A stretch of 64,000 nt of DNA from Falsirhodobacter xinxiangensis (GCF_004959935.1 NZ_SMYN01000014.1:1-64000), one strand, 5' to 3'. Positions 1 through 9,694 are shown, counted from the first letter of the stretch. Made by a program: numbers and translations. The notes: generated from the letters alone by a model not told the origin.

Positions 1-52
1 CGCCGTGGCCGACTTTCGCGCCGCCGTTGACAGCGAAAGCTGCTTTTCGCCT

Positions 53-721
53 CTAGGACATTTCGATCACGTATCCGAAGCCTCGGACATTGCGGATCAG
101 ACGTATCTTGGAGTGGCCATCCACTTTCTTTCGCAAATAGGCGATATAGACCTCTACCAGATTGGTGTTGGGATCGAAGCTTTTTCCCCACACGCCAGAC
201 AGGATCTCCATCCGGTTGACGATGGTCCCCGGCCGCTCGGCCAGAAACCGGAGCAACGCGAATTCGGTGGGGGTCAGCCCGAGGTCGCGGCCTGCGCGAC
301 GGGCGCTCTTGTGCGACAGATCAAGTGTCAGATCGCCGATCGTGATCTCTTCCTGACGGGCGCCGGTGCGACGCAGCAGCGTCTCGATGCGGGCCAACAG
401 CTCCTCGAAGGCAAAGGGTTTCGTGATGTAGTCATCGGCACCCGCGCGCAGCCCTTCCAGCTTCTCCTCCAGCGTGTCACGCGCGGTAAGCATGAGGATC
501 AGGACGCCCGCATCCTTGCTGCGCAGGTCGGCGCAAATCTCGGCTCCTTCGCCGTCGGGCAACATGCGGTCGAGGATGACCAGCGGCCAGGCGCGATCCG
601 CCATGGCGGCCCGCATCTCGACGAAGCTTGACACGCGGTGGGGGGTATACCCTTCGACCTCCAGCCCTTTCTTCAGAAACTCGGCGATGCCGGCGTCATC
701 CTCGACGATCAGGATATCCAA
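53..721 (-). CDS. OmpR-family response regulator
   Basis: DNA-binding response regulator, about 222 aa. The receiver domain has the acidic pocket ED at residues 7-9, phospho-acceptor Asp51 (ILDRMLPDG), Thr79 (LTA) and Lys101 (ITKPF). The C-terminal winged helix (about 125-222) ends with the usual R-x-V-R-G-x-G-Y motif. I chose a TTG start at 721 because the receiver fold begins immediately there; an upstream in-frame start would lie deep inside the kinase gene. It overlaps the 3' end of the histidine kinase gene by 13 bp, so the two are translationally coupled partners. Targets are unknown; the divergent glycosyltransferase operon is the obvious candidate by position only. Confidence 0.9.
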   Translation of the reverse strand: MDILIVEDDAGIAEFLKKGLEVEGYTPHRVSSFVEMRAAMADRAWPLVILDRMLPDGEGAEICADLRSKDAGVLILMLTARDTLEEKLEGLRAGADDYITKPFAFEELLARIETLLRRTGARQEEITIGDLTLDLSHKSARRAGRDLGLTPTEFALLRFLAERPGTIVNRMEILSGVWGKSFDPNTNLVEVYIAYLRKKVDGHSKIRLIRNVRGFGYVIEMS

Positions 722-2322
722 GTTGCGGCTCCTTTGACGACAGGCAGTGTGATCTCGACCCGGGCACCAGCCGGCGCCTTGCCAATCGCGATCTGCCCGC
801 CATGCTGTTCCACGATCCACCTTGCGATGGGCAGGCCCAGACCTGCGCCGCGGCGCGCTGCGCTGGTCTTGCCGCGATAGAACCGCTCGAACACCCGGTC
901 GCCGTCCTCGGGGGAAAAACCTTCGCCCTGATCGCTGACGGTCAGGACGGCATTCCCGTCCACCTCGCGCAGGTCGAGCGTTACGGCACTGGCTTCGGGC
1001 GCGTGGCTCAGCGCATTGTCCAGAACGATGACGACAGTCTGGCGGATGCGGTCGGGATCGGCGTGAAGCATCACCGGCTCCGATGGTTGGTGCAGGCTGA
1101 TCGTCACGTCCCGCTCGCGCGTGAGGGGGCCGCCATCCAGGATGACCTCGGCCAGCACTTCCTGCATCATCGTCTCGCGGAAGGAAAAGTCGATGACCCC
1201 AGCCTCGGACCGCGCGAGGAAAAGAAGATCGTCGACCAGCCGCGACATCTGTCCGACGCGCCGCACGATCTGATCCATGGTCCCGCGGAAATCGGCCACG
1301 CTTGCCTGCGGCTGGCGCAGTGCCACCTCGGCCTGACCACGGATCACGGTCAGCGGCGTGCGCAATTCATGGCTGACATCGGCAAAGAACTGGGTGCGCG
1401 TTTCGTTGATCCGGGTCAGGCGCGCGTTCGCGGCCTCCAGTTCCGCGGTGCGGCGGCTGAGGCTGGCGGTGCGCTCGGCCACCTCCAGCGCAAGCAGATC
1501 GCGATTGGCGCGCAGTTCGGTCTGCTGCTTGCCGATCTGTTCTGCCATTTCGTCGAACCGCTCGGCCAGATGGCCCAGCTCGTCGCCCCCGCGGCTGCGC
1601 TTGGCCCGCCCCACGCGCCCGCTTGCAAGATCGTCCACCGCGTCCGCCAGCGACGCGATGGGCCGCGAGACGACCCTGTCCATCACCAACGCATTTCCCA
1701 CCGCCAGTGCGGTGCCGACCACGACCGCGCTGATCGCCAGAAAGCGCAGCAGTTCGGTCTGGCGGTCCCAGCGATCGATGGCGTCCAGAACCCGACGTTC
1801 GTCCGCCGCGGTCGCCGCACGCATCATTCCCGAAATCTCGTCGTCCAGCCCATCTTCGACACGTTCGGCATAGAGGGTGCGCGCCTCGTCGATCTCGCCG
1901 CTCGCAAGAAGGACGGCCACCCGGTTCGCGACCCCTCCCAGTTCCGCACTCCGGATCTTTATATCGCCGATCCAGCGCAGCATCTCCTCCTCGCGCCGCC
2001 TTTGGGATTCACTGCGAGCGTTGGCGATCTCATCGCGCAGGCTATCCTCCAGATCGCTCAGCCGTGCCAGCAGTCCCGAGGATACCTCGCCCACTTCCTG
2101 CTGCCCCGAGAGCCCGACGCTGAACAGTTCCGCGATCTGTTCCGACATGCGGTTGGTATCCGAGTTCAGTTCGTTCAGCTGACGCAGATGTTCGTAGCTT
2201 TCCTCCAGCAGACGTCGGTTCCGGTCGGTCGTCTCCAGCGCGACGAGGATGAAGCTGCAGATCACCGTCACGCAAAGCGCAAGGATGCCATGGCTGGCCA
2301 GAAGCTTGCTGCGGATTTTCAT
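709..2322 (-). CDS. Membrane sensor histidine kinase
   Basis: Two-component sensor kinase, 537 aa. An N-terminal membrane segment (about 10-29) is followed by a helical periplasmic region, a second membrane segment (about 193-216), HAMP linker and coiled coil, then the dimerisation domain with H-box FFADVSHELRTPL (phospho-acceptor about His318). The ATPase domain shows the N-box (DNALSHA), DQGEGF and GAGLGLPIA. The periplasmic sensor looks like a four-helix-bundle type by its charged helical pattern, which is an inference. The gene precedes and overlaps the response regulator. It is divergent from the glycosyltransferase operon, with a 237 bp shared upstream region. The signal sensed cannot be read from the sequence. 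Confidence 0.92.
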   Translation of the reverse strand: MKIRSKLLASHGILALCVTVICSFILVALETTDRNRRLLEESYEHLRQLNELNSDTNRMSEQIAELFSVGLSGQQEVGEVSSGLLARLSDLEDSLRDEIANARSESQRRREEEMLRWIGDIKIRSAELGGVANRVAVLLASGEIDEARTLYAERVEDGLDDEISGMMRAATAADERRVLDAIDRWDRQTELLRFLAISAVVVGTALAVGNALVMDRVVSRPIASLADAVDDLASGRVGRAKRSRGGDELGHLAERFDEMAEQIGKQQTELRANRDLLALEVAERTASLSRRTAELEAANARLTRINETRTQFFADVSHELRTPLTVIRGQAEVALRQPQASVADFRGTMDQIVRRVGQMSRLVDDLLFLARSEAGVIDFSFRETMMQEVLAEVILDGGPLTRERDVTISLHQPSEPVMLHADPDRIRQTVVIVLDNALSHAPEASAVTLDLREVDGNAVLTVSDQGEGFSPEDGDRVFERFYRGKTSAARRGAGLGLPIARWIVEQHGGQIAIGKAPAGARVEITLPVVKGAATWIS

Positions 2323-2392
2323 GATCGCCCCCGTTTTGTGCAGGATAGGCGGATTGTCGGCGGCCTCCAGCCCGGATGTGACAGTCTCGTAA

Positions 2393-2432
2393 ACTTCTAA
2401 TTTGAAGCCTTGCGCATTCGACTTCATTTGAA
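2393..2432. promoter_or_regulatory. Repeated TTTGAA elements in a divergent promoter region
   Basis: The gap between the sensor kinase and the first glycosyltransferase holds two similar elements, each an ACTTC half followed by TTTGAA: one at 2393-2407 and one at 2421-2432. The TTTGAA units are 26 bp apart. They could be sites for the neighbouring response regulator. This rests only on repetition and position. Confidence 0.25.
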
Positions 2433-2559
2433 AGGCAGGCCGATGCCGCACCTGCATCCGGCCCGTTCGCAAAAATGTCACATTGCGGCAAGGTCCGATG
2501 GAATAACCCCTCCGCTGGGCCGTTAGCTTCGAAATCAACAAGCTTCGGGGAGCGAAAAG

Positions 2560-3765
2560 ATGAGGCATCAGGCCTTCGACACCGCAGGTTCCACCCGCCA
2601 GAAACGGGTCGTATTGTATTCGCACGACACGTTGGGGTTCGGGCATTTGCGCCGCAACATGCTGCTGGCCGGCGCGCTCAAACGGATGGACCCGGCGCCG
2701 GACGTTCTGATGATCGCGGGCATGCAGGAGGCGGGCGCCTTCAACCTGCCCGAAGGCGTCGATGTGCTGACCCTGCCTGCCTATGGCAAGCGCAGCGACG
2801 GCAGCTATCACGCCCGCAGCCTCGGGCTGGACCTGCGCGATCTGGCGCGGCTGCGGTCCGATACGATCAAGGGCGCGCTTCTGGCCTATGACCCCGATCT
2901 TGTGATCGTGGACAACGTGCCGAGGGGGGCGCAGTCGGAGCTTGACCGCCCACTGGCCGCCCTTCGCAAACGGGGCCGTGCCAAGATCGTGCTGGGCCTG
3001 CGCGACGTGATCGACACAGCTGAAACCGTCCGCGCTCAATGGCTGCTGCGCCGCAATTTCGCGGCGCTCCGCGATTGGTTCGACGAGGTCTGGATCTATG
3101 GCGATCCTGCATTCTTCGATCTGGTCAGCGAATATGCGTTCGGTGACGAATTCGCGGCCAAGGCACATTTCCTGGGATATCTGGACCAGCGCGCGCGGCT
3201 GTATGGCGCGGCCCCGGTCGATGCGCCAGCCGACCCCTATATCCTTTGCGCAGTGGGCGGGGGCCGCGACGGGGCCGCGCTGTGCCGCGCCTTTGCGGAT
3301 TCGACACTGCCCGCCGGCCATCGCGGCATCATCCTGACGGGCACGCAGATGCCCGCCGCCGCCCGCACCTATATCGAGGCCCGCGTTGCGGCGCGGCCGG
3401 ATATGGAACTGGTGGATTTCCTGCCCGAACCCCTGCCGCTGATGCAGGGGGCCGCGCGGATCATCGCGATGGGTGGCTACAACACCGTGACCGAGGCGCT
3501 GTCCCTGCGCCGCCCCACGCTGATCGTGCCGCGCACCAAACCGCGGCTGGAGCAGCTTTTGCGCGCCGAACGGCTGGCGGCCAAGGGGGCGATCGGGATG
3601 ATCCTGCCGGACCACCTGACCCCCGCCACGCTGTCGAAATGGATGGCCGGCCCGCCGCCAAGCGCGGGGCTTGGCCAGTCGATGCTGGACATGGGCGGCC
3701 TTGACCGGATGCAATCCCGCGCCGCGCTTCTGCTGAACCAATCGGTGCTGGAGGTCGTCGCATGA
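2560..3765 (+). CDS. GT28/MurG-like predicted glycosyltransferase (COG4671 type)
   Basis: Cytoplasmic glycosyltransferase of GT-B fold, 401 aa. The N-terminal motif LGFGHLRRN (about residues 25-33) is the acceptor-side signature of the MurG-like predicted glycosyltransferases. The C-terminal half carries MGGYNTVTEAL (about 303-313) followed by the basic segment typical of GT28 nucleotide-sugar binding. No signal peptide or membrane segment is evident. It is the first gene of a five-gene coupled operon; its stop overlaps the next start (ATGA at 3762). The donor sugar and acceptor are unknown. The neighbours (two GT4 enzymes and an exporter) point to glycan or glycolipid assembly. Confidence 0.82.
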   Translation: MRHQAFDTAGSTRQKRVVLYSHDTLGFGHLRRNMLLAGALKRMDPAPDVLMIAGMQEAGAFNLPEGVDVLTLPAYGKRSDGSYHARSLGLDLRDLARLRSDTIKGALLAYDPDLVIVDNVPRGAQSELDRPLAALRKRGRAKIVLGLRDVIDTAETVRAQWLLRRNFAALRDWFDEVWIYGDPAFFDLVSEYAFGDEFAAKAHFLGYLDQRARLYGAAPVDAPADPYILCAVGGGRDGAALCRAFADSTLPAGHRGIILTGTQMPAAARTYIEARVAARPDMELVDFLPEPLPLMQGAARIIAMGGYNTVTEALSLRRPTLIVPRTKPRLEQLLRAERLAAKGAIGMILPDHLTPATLSKWMAGPPPSAGLGQSMLDMGGLDRMQSRAALLLNQSVLEVVA

Positions 3766-4949
3766 CCATCGGTTACGTCGTCAAACGCTATCCCCGCTTT
3801 TCGGAAACCTTCGTGGTGAACGAAATCCTCGCCCACGAAGCGGCCGGGGCGAAACTGGAAATCTTCGCACTTCGCTCGGTCGAGGAGACGCATTTCCAGA
3901 ACATCATCTCTCGTGTGCGCGCCCCGGTGACCCGCATCCCCGACCGGATCAAGGGCATCGACGAAAGCTGGCCGCAGCTTGCCGCCGCGCAGACCTTGCC
4001 GAACGCCTGGCAACGGCTGACGGAATTTCCCGAAGCGTCGGGACGGGACGTCATTCAGGCTGTGCGTCTGGCAGTCGAATGCCGCGACCGGGGCGTGACG
4101 CATCTGCATGCGCATTTCGGCACCGTCGCTTCGACCGTGGCGCGGATCGCGGCCCGGCTGGCGGGGATCACATGGTCGATGACCCTGCATGCCAAGGACA
4201 TCTTCATGGACTATGCCGAGAACAGGAACCTTGCGCTGAAGATCGCGGATGCGGGCGCCGTCGTCACGGTGTCCGATTTCAACCGCAGCTATCTGGCGGA
4301 CCGTTTCGGGCGGGACGTGACGCGCATCTACAATGGCATGGACCTTGCGGGCTTCCAGTGGCAAGCGCCCCGCGAGGATGCGACCGAGATCGTCGCCGTG
4401 GGCCGGTTGGTCGAAAAAAAGGGCTTCCACATTCTGATCGAGGCGCTGCGCATCCTGCAGTCCGAAGGCTGCACTCCGCCCACCCGCATTATCGGTGGGG
4501 GCGAGATGCAGGCCGAACTTGCCGCGCAGATCGAGGCGTCGGGGCTGGATCACGTCACGTTGGCCGGACCCATGCCGCAATCCGACGTGATCGCGGCGAT
4601 GCGCGGCGCTGCGATGCTGGCGTGTCCCTGCATCGTCGGCGATGACGGCAACCGTGACGGCATGCCGACCGTGCTGCTGGAGGCGATGGCCCTCGGCTGC
4701 CCCGTCGTCGCCACCCCCGTGACCGGCATCCCGGAACTGGTCGACGGCACCACCGGCTTGCTGGCGGGTGAGGGCGACGCCGCATCGCTCGCCGAATCCA
4801 TCGCCCGGCTGCTGAAAGACCCCGCCCTGCGCGACCGCCAATCCCGCGCCGCCCGCGCGCGGATCGAGGCCGATTATGACGTCACCCACAGCGCCGCCGC
4901 GCTGCGCGACCTGTTCGACGGGTTGCGGGCCATGCGGGGGGCCGCGTGA
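3762..4949 (+). CDS. GT4-family glycosyltransferase
   Basis: GT-B glycosyltransferase, 395 aa. The N-terminal half begins YVVKRYPRFSETFVVNEI, a pattern common in colanic-acid/exopolysaccharide GT4 enzymes. The C-terminal half has VGRLVEKKGF and the donor-binding segment LLEAMALGCPVVAT followed by TGIPELV. Its start overlaps the upstream stop (ATGA), and its stop region overlaps the next start, so three glycosyltransferases are translationally coupled. Probably transfers a sugar from an NDP donor during assembly of a surface glycoconjugate. The product is not identifiable. Confidence 0.87.
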   Translation: MTIGYVVKRYPRFSETFVVNEILAHEAAGAKLEIFALRSVEETHFQNIISRVRAPVTRIPDRIKGIDESWPQLAAAQTLPNAWQRLTEFPEASGRDVIQAVRLAVECRDRGVTHLHAHFGTVASTVARIAARLAGITWSMTLHAKDIFMDYAENRNLALKIADAGAVVTVSDFNRSYLADRFGRDVTRIYNGMDLAGFQWQAPREDATEIVAVGRLVEKKGFHILIEALRILQSEGCTPPTRIIGGGEMQAELAAQIEASGLDHVTLAGPMPQSDVIAAMRGAAMLACPCIVGDDGNRDGMPTVLLEAMALGCPVVATPVTGIPELVDGTTGLLAGEGDAASLAESIARLLKDPALRDRQSRAARARIEADYDVTHSAAALRDLFDGLRAMRGAA

Positions 4950-6034
4950 TGCGTATCGCCTATGTCTCGATGGACCCCGGCATCCCGGTCTTCGGCACCA
5001 AGGGCGCATCCATCCACGTTCAATCCATGGTCCGGGCGTTTCTTGCCCTTGGCGCAGAGGTCACGCTGATCTCTCCGCGGACCGAAGGAACGCCGATGCC
5101 CGTCCGCGTGGTCTCCATTCCGGTCACTGGCAGCGGCGCCGAACGAACGGATGCACTTCTGGCCGCGAACCGAACATTGGCAGACGTGCTTGCCGATGAG
5201 GGGCCATTCGATCTGATCTATGAACGCCATGCGCTCTATGCCCATGCGGCAACCGAATTTGCTGCGGCGCATGCGATCCCCTCGGTGCTGGAGATCAACG
5301 CCCCGCTGATCGAGGAGCAGTCCCGCCACCGCACCTTGACCCATCCGGCACAGGCGAATGACACGGCACGGCGCAGCCTGTCCGCCGCCACCGCGGTGGT
5401 CGCGGTCAGCGCTGCCGTTGCCGAATATGCCCGTGGCCATGGCGCAAAACGCGTCGAGGTGATCCCCAACGCCATCGACCCCGCCCGACAGGCGCTGCCG
5501 CATGTGCCGGGGCCGTTCACCGTTGGCTTCCTTGGGTCCCTGCGCCCCTGGCATGACATCGGCGTGTTGCTGGATGCGGTGGCGATCCTGCAAACGCGGA
5601 TCCCTGCGCACCTGCTGATCATCGGCGACGGGCCGGACCGCGAACGTCTGGCCCCCCGGCTGACCGCCATCGGCGCCGAGGTGACGGGGATGGTTCCCCA
5701 TTCGGATCTGGCGCAGCATTTGGCGCGGCTGGATGTCGCTGTTGCGCCCTATTCGGCGTCCCAGCCGTTCTATTTCTCGCCCTTGAAGCTGTTCGACTAC
5801 ATGGGCGCGGCGCTGCCCATCGTCGCCAGCCGGGTCGGCGATCTGGAAGATCTGCTGCAAGGCCACGGTGTGATGTGCGAGCCGGACGATCCGCAGGCAC
5901 TGGCCGATGTGCTGGAACGGCTGGCGGGGGATGCGGCGCTGCGGGCCGACCTTGGCCGGGCCGCGCGGGCGCATGTCATGGCGCATCACACCTGGGACCG
6001 CGTGGCGCAAAAGGTGCTGGAGCTGGCGGCATGA
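4946..6034 (+). CDS. GT4-family glycosyltransferase
   Basis: Second GT4-type enzyme, 362 aa. The N-terminus shows the KGASIHVQ motif (acceptor side). The C-terminal Rossmann half has FLGSLRPWHDI and FSPLKLFDYMGAALPIVAS, the donor-binding signature with Asp in the place often held by Glu. No membrane segments. Start ATG at 4946 overlaps the preceding stop; the exporter start at 6031 overlaps its own stop. Its role beside the other two transferases suggests at least a trisaccharide-like product, which is an inference from gene count. Confidence 0.87.
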   Translation: MMRIAYVSMDPGIPVFGTKGASIHVQSMVRAFLALGAEVTLISPRTEGTPMPVRVVSIPVTGSGAERTDALLAANRTLADVLADEGPFDLIYERHALYAHAATEFAAAHAIPSVLEINAPLIEEQSRHRTLTHPAQANDTARRSLSAATAVVAVSAAVAEYARGHGAKRVEVIPNAIDPARQALPHVPGPFTVGFLGSLRPWHDIGVLLDAVAILQTRIPAHLLIIGDGPDRERLAPRLTAIGAEVTGMVPHSDLAQHLARLDVAVAPYSASQPFYFSPLKLFDYMGAALPIVASRVGDLEDLLQGHGVMCEPDDPQALADVLERLAGDAALRADLGRAARAHVMAHHTWDRVAQKVLELAA

Positions 6035-7779
6035 CCCTCCTGCACCGTTTCCGCCCCTATATGCGGGGCGAGGGGTTGGTTTTGACCGGCGGCATGACCG
6101 CCCTGATCGCCGCCACCGCCATGAAACTGCTGGAGCCGTGGCCGCTGAAATTCGTGGTGGATTCCGTGCTGCGCGTCGGCACGCCGACCGACGCCACCAC
6201 CGTCATCGCCCTTTGCGCGGGGGCACTGGTTGCCATCACGGCCCTGCGGGCGGTCTTCCAGTTCATCGCGACGACGGTGTTTTCGCTGGTCGGCGGGCGG
6301 GTGCTGACGCGCGTGCGGTCCGACCTGTTCGCCCATGTGCAGCGCCTTTCGGCGGACTTCCACGAGAAATCGCGGGCAGGTGACATCACCCTGCGGCTGG
6401 TCGGCGATGTCGGGATGCTGAAGGACACGGCGGTCACGGCCACGCTGCCATTGCTGGGCAACGTGCTGGTGCTGGCGGGGATGATCGGCGTGATGCTGTG
6501 GCTGGACTGGCGGCTGGCGCTGGTGGCACTGGTACCGCTGCCGCTGTTGTGGCTGGCGACACGCCGCGTCAGCGCAAGGATCGGTCGGGCCAGCCGCGCC
6601 CAGCGCAAGCGCGAGGGCGCAATCGCCGCCACTGCGGGCGAGGCGCTGGCCGGTATGCGCGCCATTCAGGCGCTTGGGCTGGAGGGCGCGGTCAGCCGCA
6701 TGTTCTCGGGCGCGAACGAGCGCAGCCTGACGGACGGCGTGCGCTCGGGCAGGCTGTCCGCGGCGTTGGAGCGGATGGTGGATGCGATGGTCGGCCTCGC
6801 CACCGCCGCGATCCTGTGGTTCGGGGCACATGCGGTGATCTCGGGGCGTCTGACCCCCGGAGAGCTGCTGGTCTTTCTGACCTACCTCAAGAACACCTTC
6901 CGCCCGGTGCGCGAATACGCAAAATATTCGGGCCGCTTGGCCAAAGCGACGGCGGCGGGCGAACGTGTGTTCGATCTGCTGGATCAGGTGCCGACCGTCC
7001 GCAACCGCGAGGGTGCCGTGGCCGCGCCCGCCTTCAAGGGCGAGATCGCGTTTCACGACGTGCAGTTCGGATATGGCGAGGCGCGGGTGCTGTCGGGTCT
7101 GGACCTGACCATCCCCGCAGGCCAGCGCGTCGCGGTCACGGGGCCGTCGGGGATCGGCAAATCGACGCTGCTGACGCTGCTGCTTCGTCTGCGCGATCCG
7201 TCCTCGGGCGCGATCACCGTGGATGGCACCGACATCGGCGCTGTCACGCTGGCCTCGCTTCGCAGCCAGATCAGCTTCGTTGCGCAGGAGCCGCTGCTGT
7301 TTTCGACCACCATCGCAGAGAACATCGCCCTTGGCGCGGGCGAGGTCACGCGGGCCGAGATCGAAGCCGCCGCGCGCCTGGCGGACGCCCATGGCTTCAT
7401 CGCGTCATTGCCGGATGGGTATGACACGGTGGTTTCCGAACGGGGCGCGAACTTCTCGGCGGGTCAGCGGCAGCGGCTGGCGATCGCGCGGGCGGCGCTG
7501 CGGCAGTCCCCGATCCTGATGATGGACGAGCCGACCGCCGGATTGGACAGCGCCAGCGAGGATGCCGTGGCCGATGCCATAGACGCGCTGGCCGAAGGGC
7601 GCACGACACTGCTGGTCACGCATAACCTGTCGCTGGCGGCGCGGATGGACAGGATCATCCTGCTGCATGACGGCAAGCTGGCCGAGGACGGCACCCATGC
7701 CGACCTGCTGGCCAGGGGCGGGAAATATGCAGCACTTTGGCGGCTGCAACAGGGCGGAGGGCTGCGCGATGCAGGCTGA
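6031..7779 (+). CDS. ABC exporter, fused membrane and ATPase domains
   Basis: Half-transporter of the MsbA/lipid-exporter type, 582 aa. The N-terminal six-helix membrane domain (about 1-310) is followed by an ATPase domain with Walker A GPSGIGKST (about 371-379), signature FSAGQRQR (a variant of LSGGQ) and Walker B ILMMDEPTAGLD. Such proteins dimerise and flip lipid-linked or amphipathic substrates out of the cytoplasm. It is coupled by ATGA to the upstream glycosyltransferase, and its 3' end overlaps the next gene by 11 bp. Likely exports the glycolipid or glycan made by the operon. A drug-type substrate cannot be excluded. Confidence 0.9.
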   Translation: MTLLHRFRPYMRGEGLVLTGGMTALIAATAMKLLEPWPLKFVVDSVLRVGTPTDATTVIALCAGALVAITALRAVFQFIATTVFSLVGGRVLTRVRSDLFAHVQRLSADFHEKSRAGDITLRLVGDVGMLKDTAVTATLPLLGNVLVLAGMIGVMLWLDWRLALVALVPLPLLWLATRRVSARIGRASRAQRKREGAIAATAGEALAGMRAIQALGLEGAVSRMFSGANERSLTDGVRSGRLSAALERMVDAMVGLATAAILWFGAHAVISGRLTPGELLVFLTYLKNTFRPVREYAKYSGRLAKATAAGERVFDLLDQVPTVRNREGAVAAPAFKGEIAFHDVQFGYGEARVLSGLDLTIPAGQRVAVTGPSGIGKSTLLTLLLRLRDPSSGAITVDGTDIGAVTLASLRSQISFVAQEPLLFSTTIAENIALGAGEVTRAEIEAAARLADAHGFIASLPDGYDTVVSERGANFSAGQRQRLAIARAALRQSPILMMDEPTAGLDSASEDAVADAIDALAEGRTTLLVTHNLSLAARMDRIILLHDGKLAEDGTHADLLARGGKYAALWRLQQGGGLRDAG

Positions 7780-9679
7780 TGCAGAGATCGTGGCACGCGA
7801 TCCCGCGCTGCCCGCCCTTGCGCTGGTGCTGGATGCCGAAGCCGTGTCGGCCCTGTTGGGCAAGGCTGCGGCCCCCGTGCATCTGCGCTATAAGCCCGGT
7901 GTCAGCTGTATGGCGACCTTTCGCACCGACGAGGGTTTCGTCATCCTCCGCGCCCTGACCCGCGAAAGATTCGCCGAGGACGAAATGAGCCCGCGCCGCG
8001 CCGCCCTTTCGCAGTTCATTCCCGATCTTGCGCTGATCGTGATGCCTGTCGAGGCAGACCGCCGCATCACCGCATTGCGCAAACGGTTCGATCTTTCCGG
8101 TGCCACACCACTCCGGTTCAAACCCGAACGCCGGATCGTTCTGCGCCAGGGCGACACGATGATAAAGGCGATGTCCAAGGCGACGTGGGATCGCGCCCGT
8201 CTTGGAGCCGCATTCGGCGCATCCATGGGCGGCCCCGCCGTCCTGTCGGTGGACGAGCGGCACCATGTGATCCGCACCGAATGGCTGGCAGGCTCCAGCG
8301 CCGAACAGTCCCCCGAGGTCTTTCACCGGATCGGCGCAAAACTGGCCGCCCTTCATCGCAGCCATGCCGATCTTCCGATCCTGAAGCCGGTCCGTCCCCC
8401 TGCGGCTTTGAAGGATCTGGCGGTGCTTTTGCCCGATCTTGCGCCGCAGATCCGCCGCCTGTCGAAACTGCTGGACCAATCGTTGCGGGACGGGCCGTCC
8501 GTGCCGTGCCATGGCGATTTCAGTGCCGATCAGGTGATGGTCGCGGATGATATTGCTTTCGTCGATTGGGATGAGGCTGGCATGGGTGATCCTGCCCGGG
8601 ACTTGGGCAGTTTCCTCGCGCGGCTGGACCATGATGGAGCGCCCGGGCACCATGCCTTCCTGCAGGGCTACGGCCCCTTGCCCGCAGGCGTTGCGGCGCA
8701 TCATGCCGCCGCGCTTGCCGCCCTTGCGACCGAAGGGTTCCGCAATCGCAGGCCGGATTGGCCGGAGCTTGCCCGCCGTGTTCTGGACCGGGTCGAGCAG
8801 ATACTGACCGCGCCCGACATCGTGGAACAGGCAGCCGATCCCAAGATCGTCGCGCGGCTTTCCGGGCAGCCGATCAGAACGGCGGCGATGATCCGTTCGA
8901 AACCCGGCAAGCGCGCACTGTTCCGCTATGACACCGACACCGCGGCAATGGTGGGCAAGCTGCGGATCAAGGGCGCGGACCTGCGCACACCCGCCTTGCA
9001 CACCAGACTGCGACAGGCGGGGCTGGACGGCACCGGCGATACCGGAGTTCCGAGCCTGCTGGGCCGCGTGGATCCGCTGAACCTCTGGCTGCAGGATCTT
9101 GTCCCCGGTTCGCTCCTGACCGAGATGATCGGACCCAAAGGGCCTTGCGAGCCGTTTCATGCGACTGGCCGGTCGCTGGCCCGACTGCACCGCTCGGGTG
9201 TCCGGGCCGAGCGGGAATGGACCCCCGAGGACGAGGCGGAGGTGCTGCGCAAAGCCGTCGCCCGAATGCCCGAGGCGAGCGGTGTCGTCGAAGCGTTGAT
9301 CGCCCGGATGCTTGCGGCAGACAGAGAGGTAGCGACGATCCACCGCGATTTCTATCCCGACCAGGTGCTGATCGACGGCGCCCGTGTGTGGCTTCTGGAT
9401 CTGGACCTTTACGCGAATGGCGACCCGGCGGTGGATACCGGCAATTTCCTCGCCCATCTGGATGAACACGCAATCCGGCACGGGTGGAATCCCGCAAGCC
9501 TGTCGCATCAGGCGGCGGCGTTCGTTGCCGGATACGCCACGCTTCATGCCGTCCCCGCCAACACCGACTTGCTGCGCGCCATCTCGGTCGCCCGCCATAT
9601 CGGCATCGCGAGCACGTTTCCCGACAGGCGGCATACACCGCCGGCGATCCTCGCGCATTTGCAGGCCACGCTCTCTTAA
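7769..9679 (+). CDS. Tandem APH/choline-kinase-fold phosphotransferase-like protein
   Basis: 636 aa cytoplasmic protein that appears to hold two kinase-like domains in tandem. The first has HGDFSADQVMV (about residue 247) and VDWDEAGMGDPARDLG. The second has HRDFYPDQVLI (about 525) and LDLDLYANGDPAVDTG. These are the Brenner catalytic loop and metal-binding Asp of the aminoglycoside phosphotransferase (APH)/choline kinase superfamily. Both sets retain the catalytic Asp, so both copies may be active. Start ATG 7769 lies inside the exporter gene. The substrate is unknown; genomic context favours phosphorylation of a sugar, amino alcohol or lipid head group rather than antibiotic resistance. Confidence 0.82.
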   Translation: MQADAEIVARDPALPALALVLDAEAVSALLGKAAAPVHLRYKPGVSCMATFRTDEGFVILRALTRERFAEDEMSPRRAALSQFIPDLALIVMPVEADRRITALRKRFDLSGATPLRFKPERRIVLRQGDTMIKAMSKATWDRARLGAAFGASMGGPAVLSVDERHHVIRTEWLAGSSAEQSPEVFHRIGAKLAALHRSHADLPILKPVRPPAALKDLAVLLPDLAPQIRRLSKLLDQSLRDGPSVPCHGDFSADQVMVADDIAFVDWDEAGMGDPARDLGSFLARLDHDGAPGHHAFLQGYGPLPAGVAAHHAAALAALATEGFRNRRPDWPELARRVLDRVEQILTAPDIVEQAADPKIVARLSGQPIRTAAMIRSKPGKRALFRYDTDTAAMVGKLRIKGADLRTPALHTRLRQAGLDGTGDTGVPSLLGRVDPLNLWLQDLVPGSLLTEMIGPKGPCEPFHATGRSLARLHRSGVRAEREWTPEDEAEVLRKAVARMPEASGVVEALIARMLAADREVATIHRDFYPDQVLIDGARVWLLDLDLYANGDPAVDTGNFLAHLDEHAIRHGWNPASLSHQAAAFVAGYATLHAVPANTDLLRAISVARHIGIASTFPDRRHTPPAILAHLQATLS

Positions 9680-9694
9680 CCCCAAGGAAAAACG

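Noticed and set aside
628-2400. 590 aa plus-strand frame
   Set aside because: Antisense shadow of the histidine kinase gene, with no domain and His/Arg/Gln-rich composition.
7769-9679. Antibiotic-resistance aminoglycoside phosphotransferase
   Set aside because: Fold motifs match, but the double-domain length and the glycan/exporter operon argue against a resistance role.
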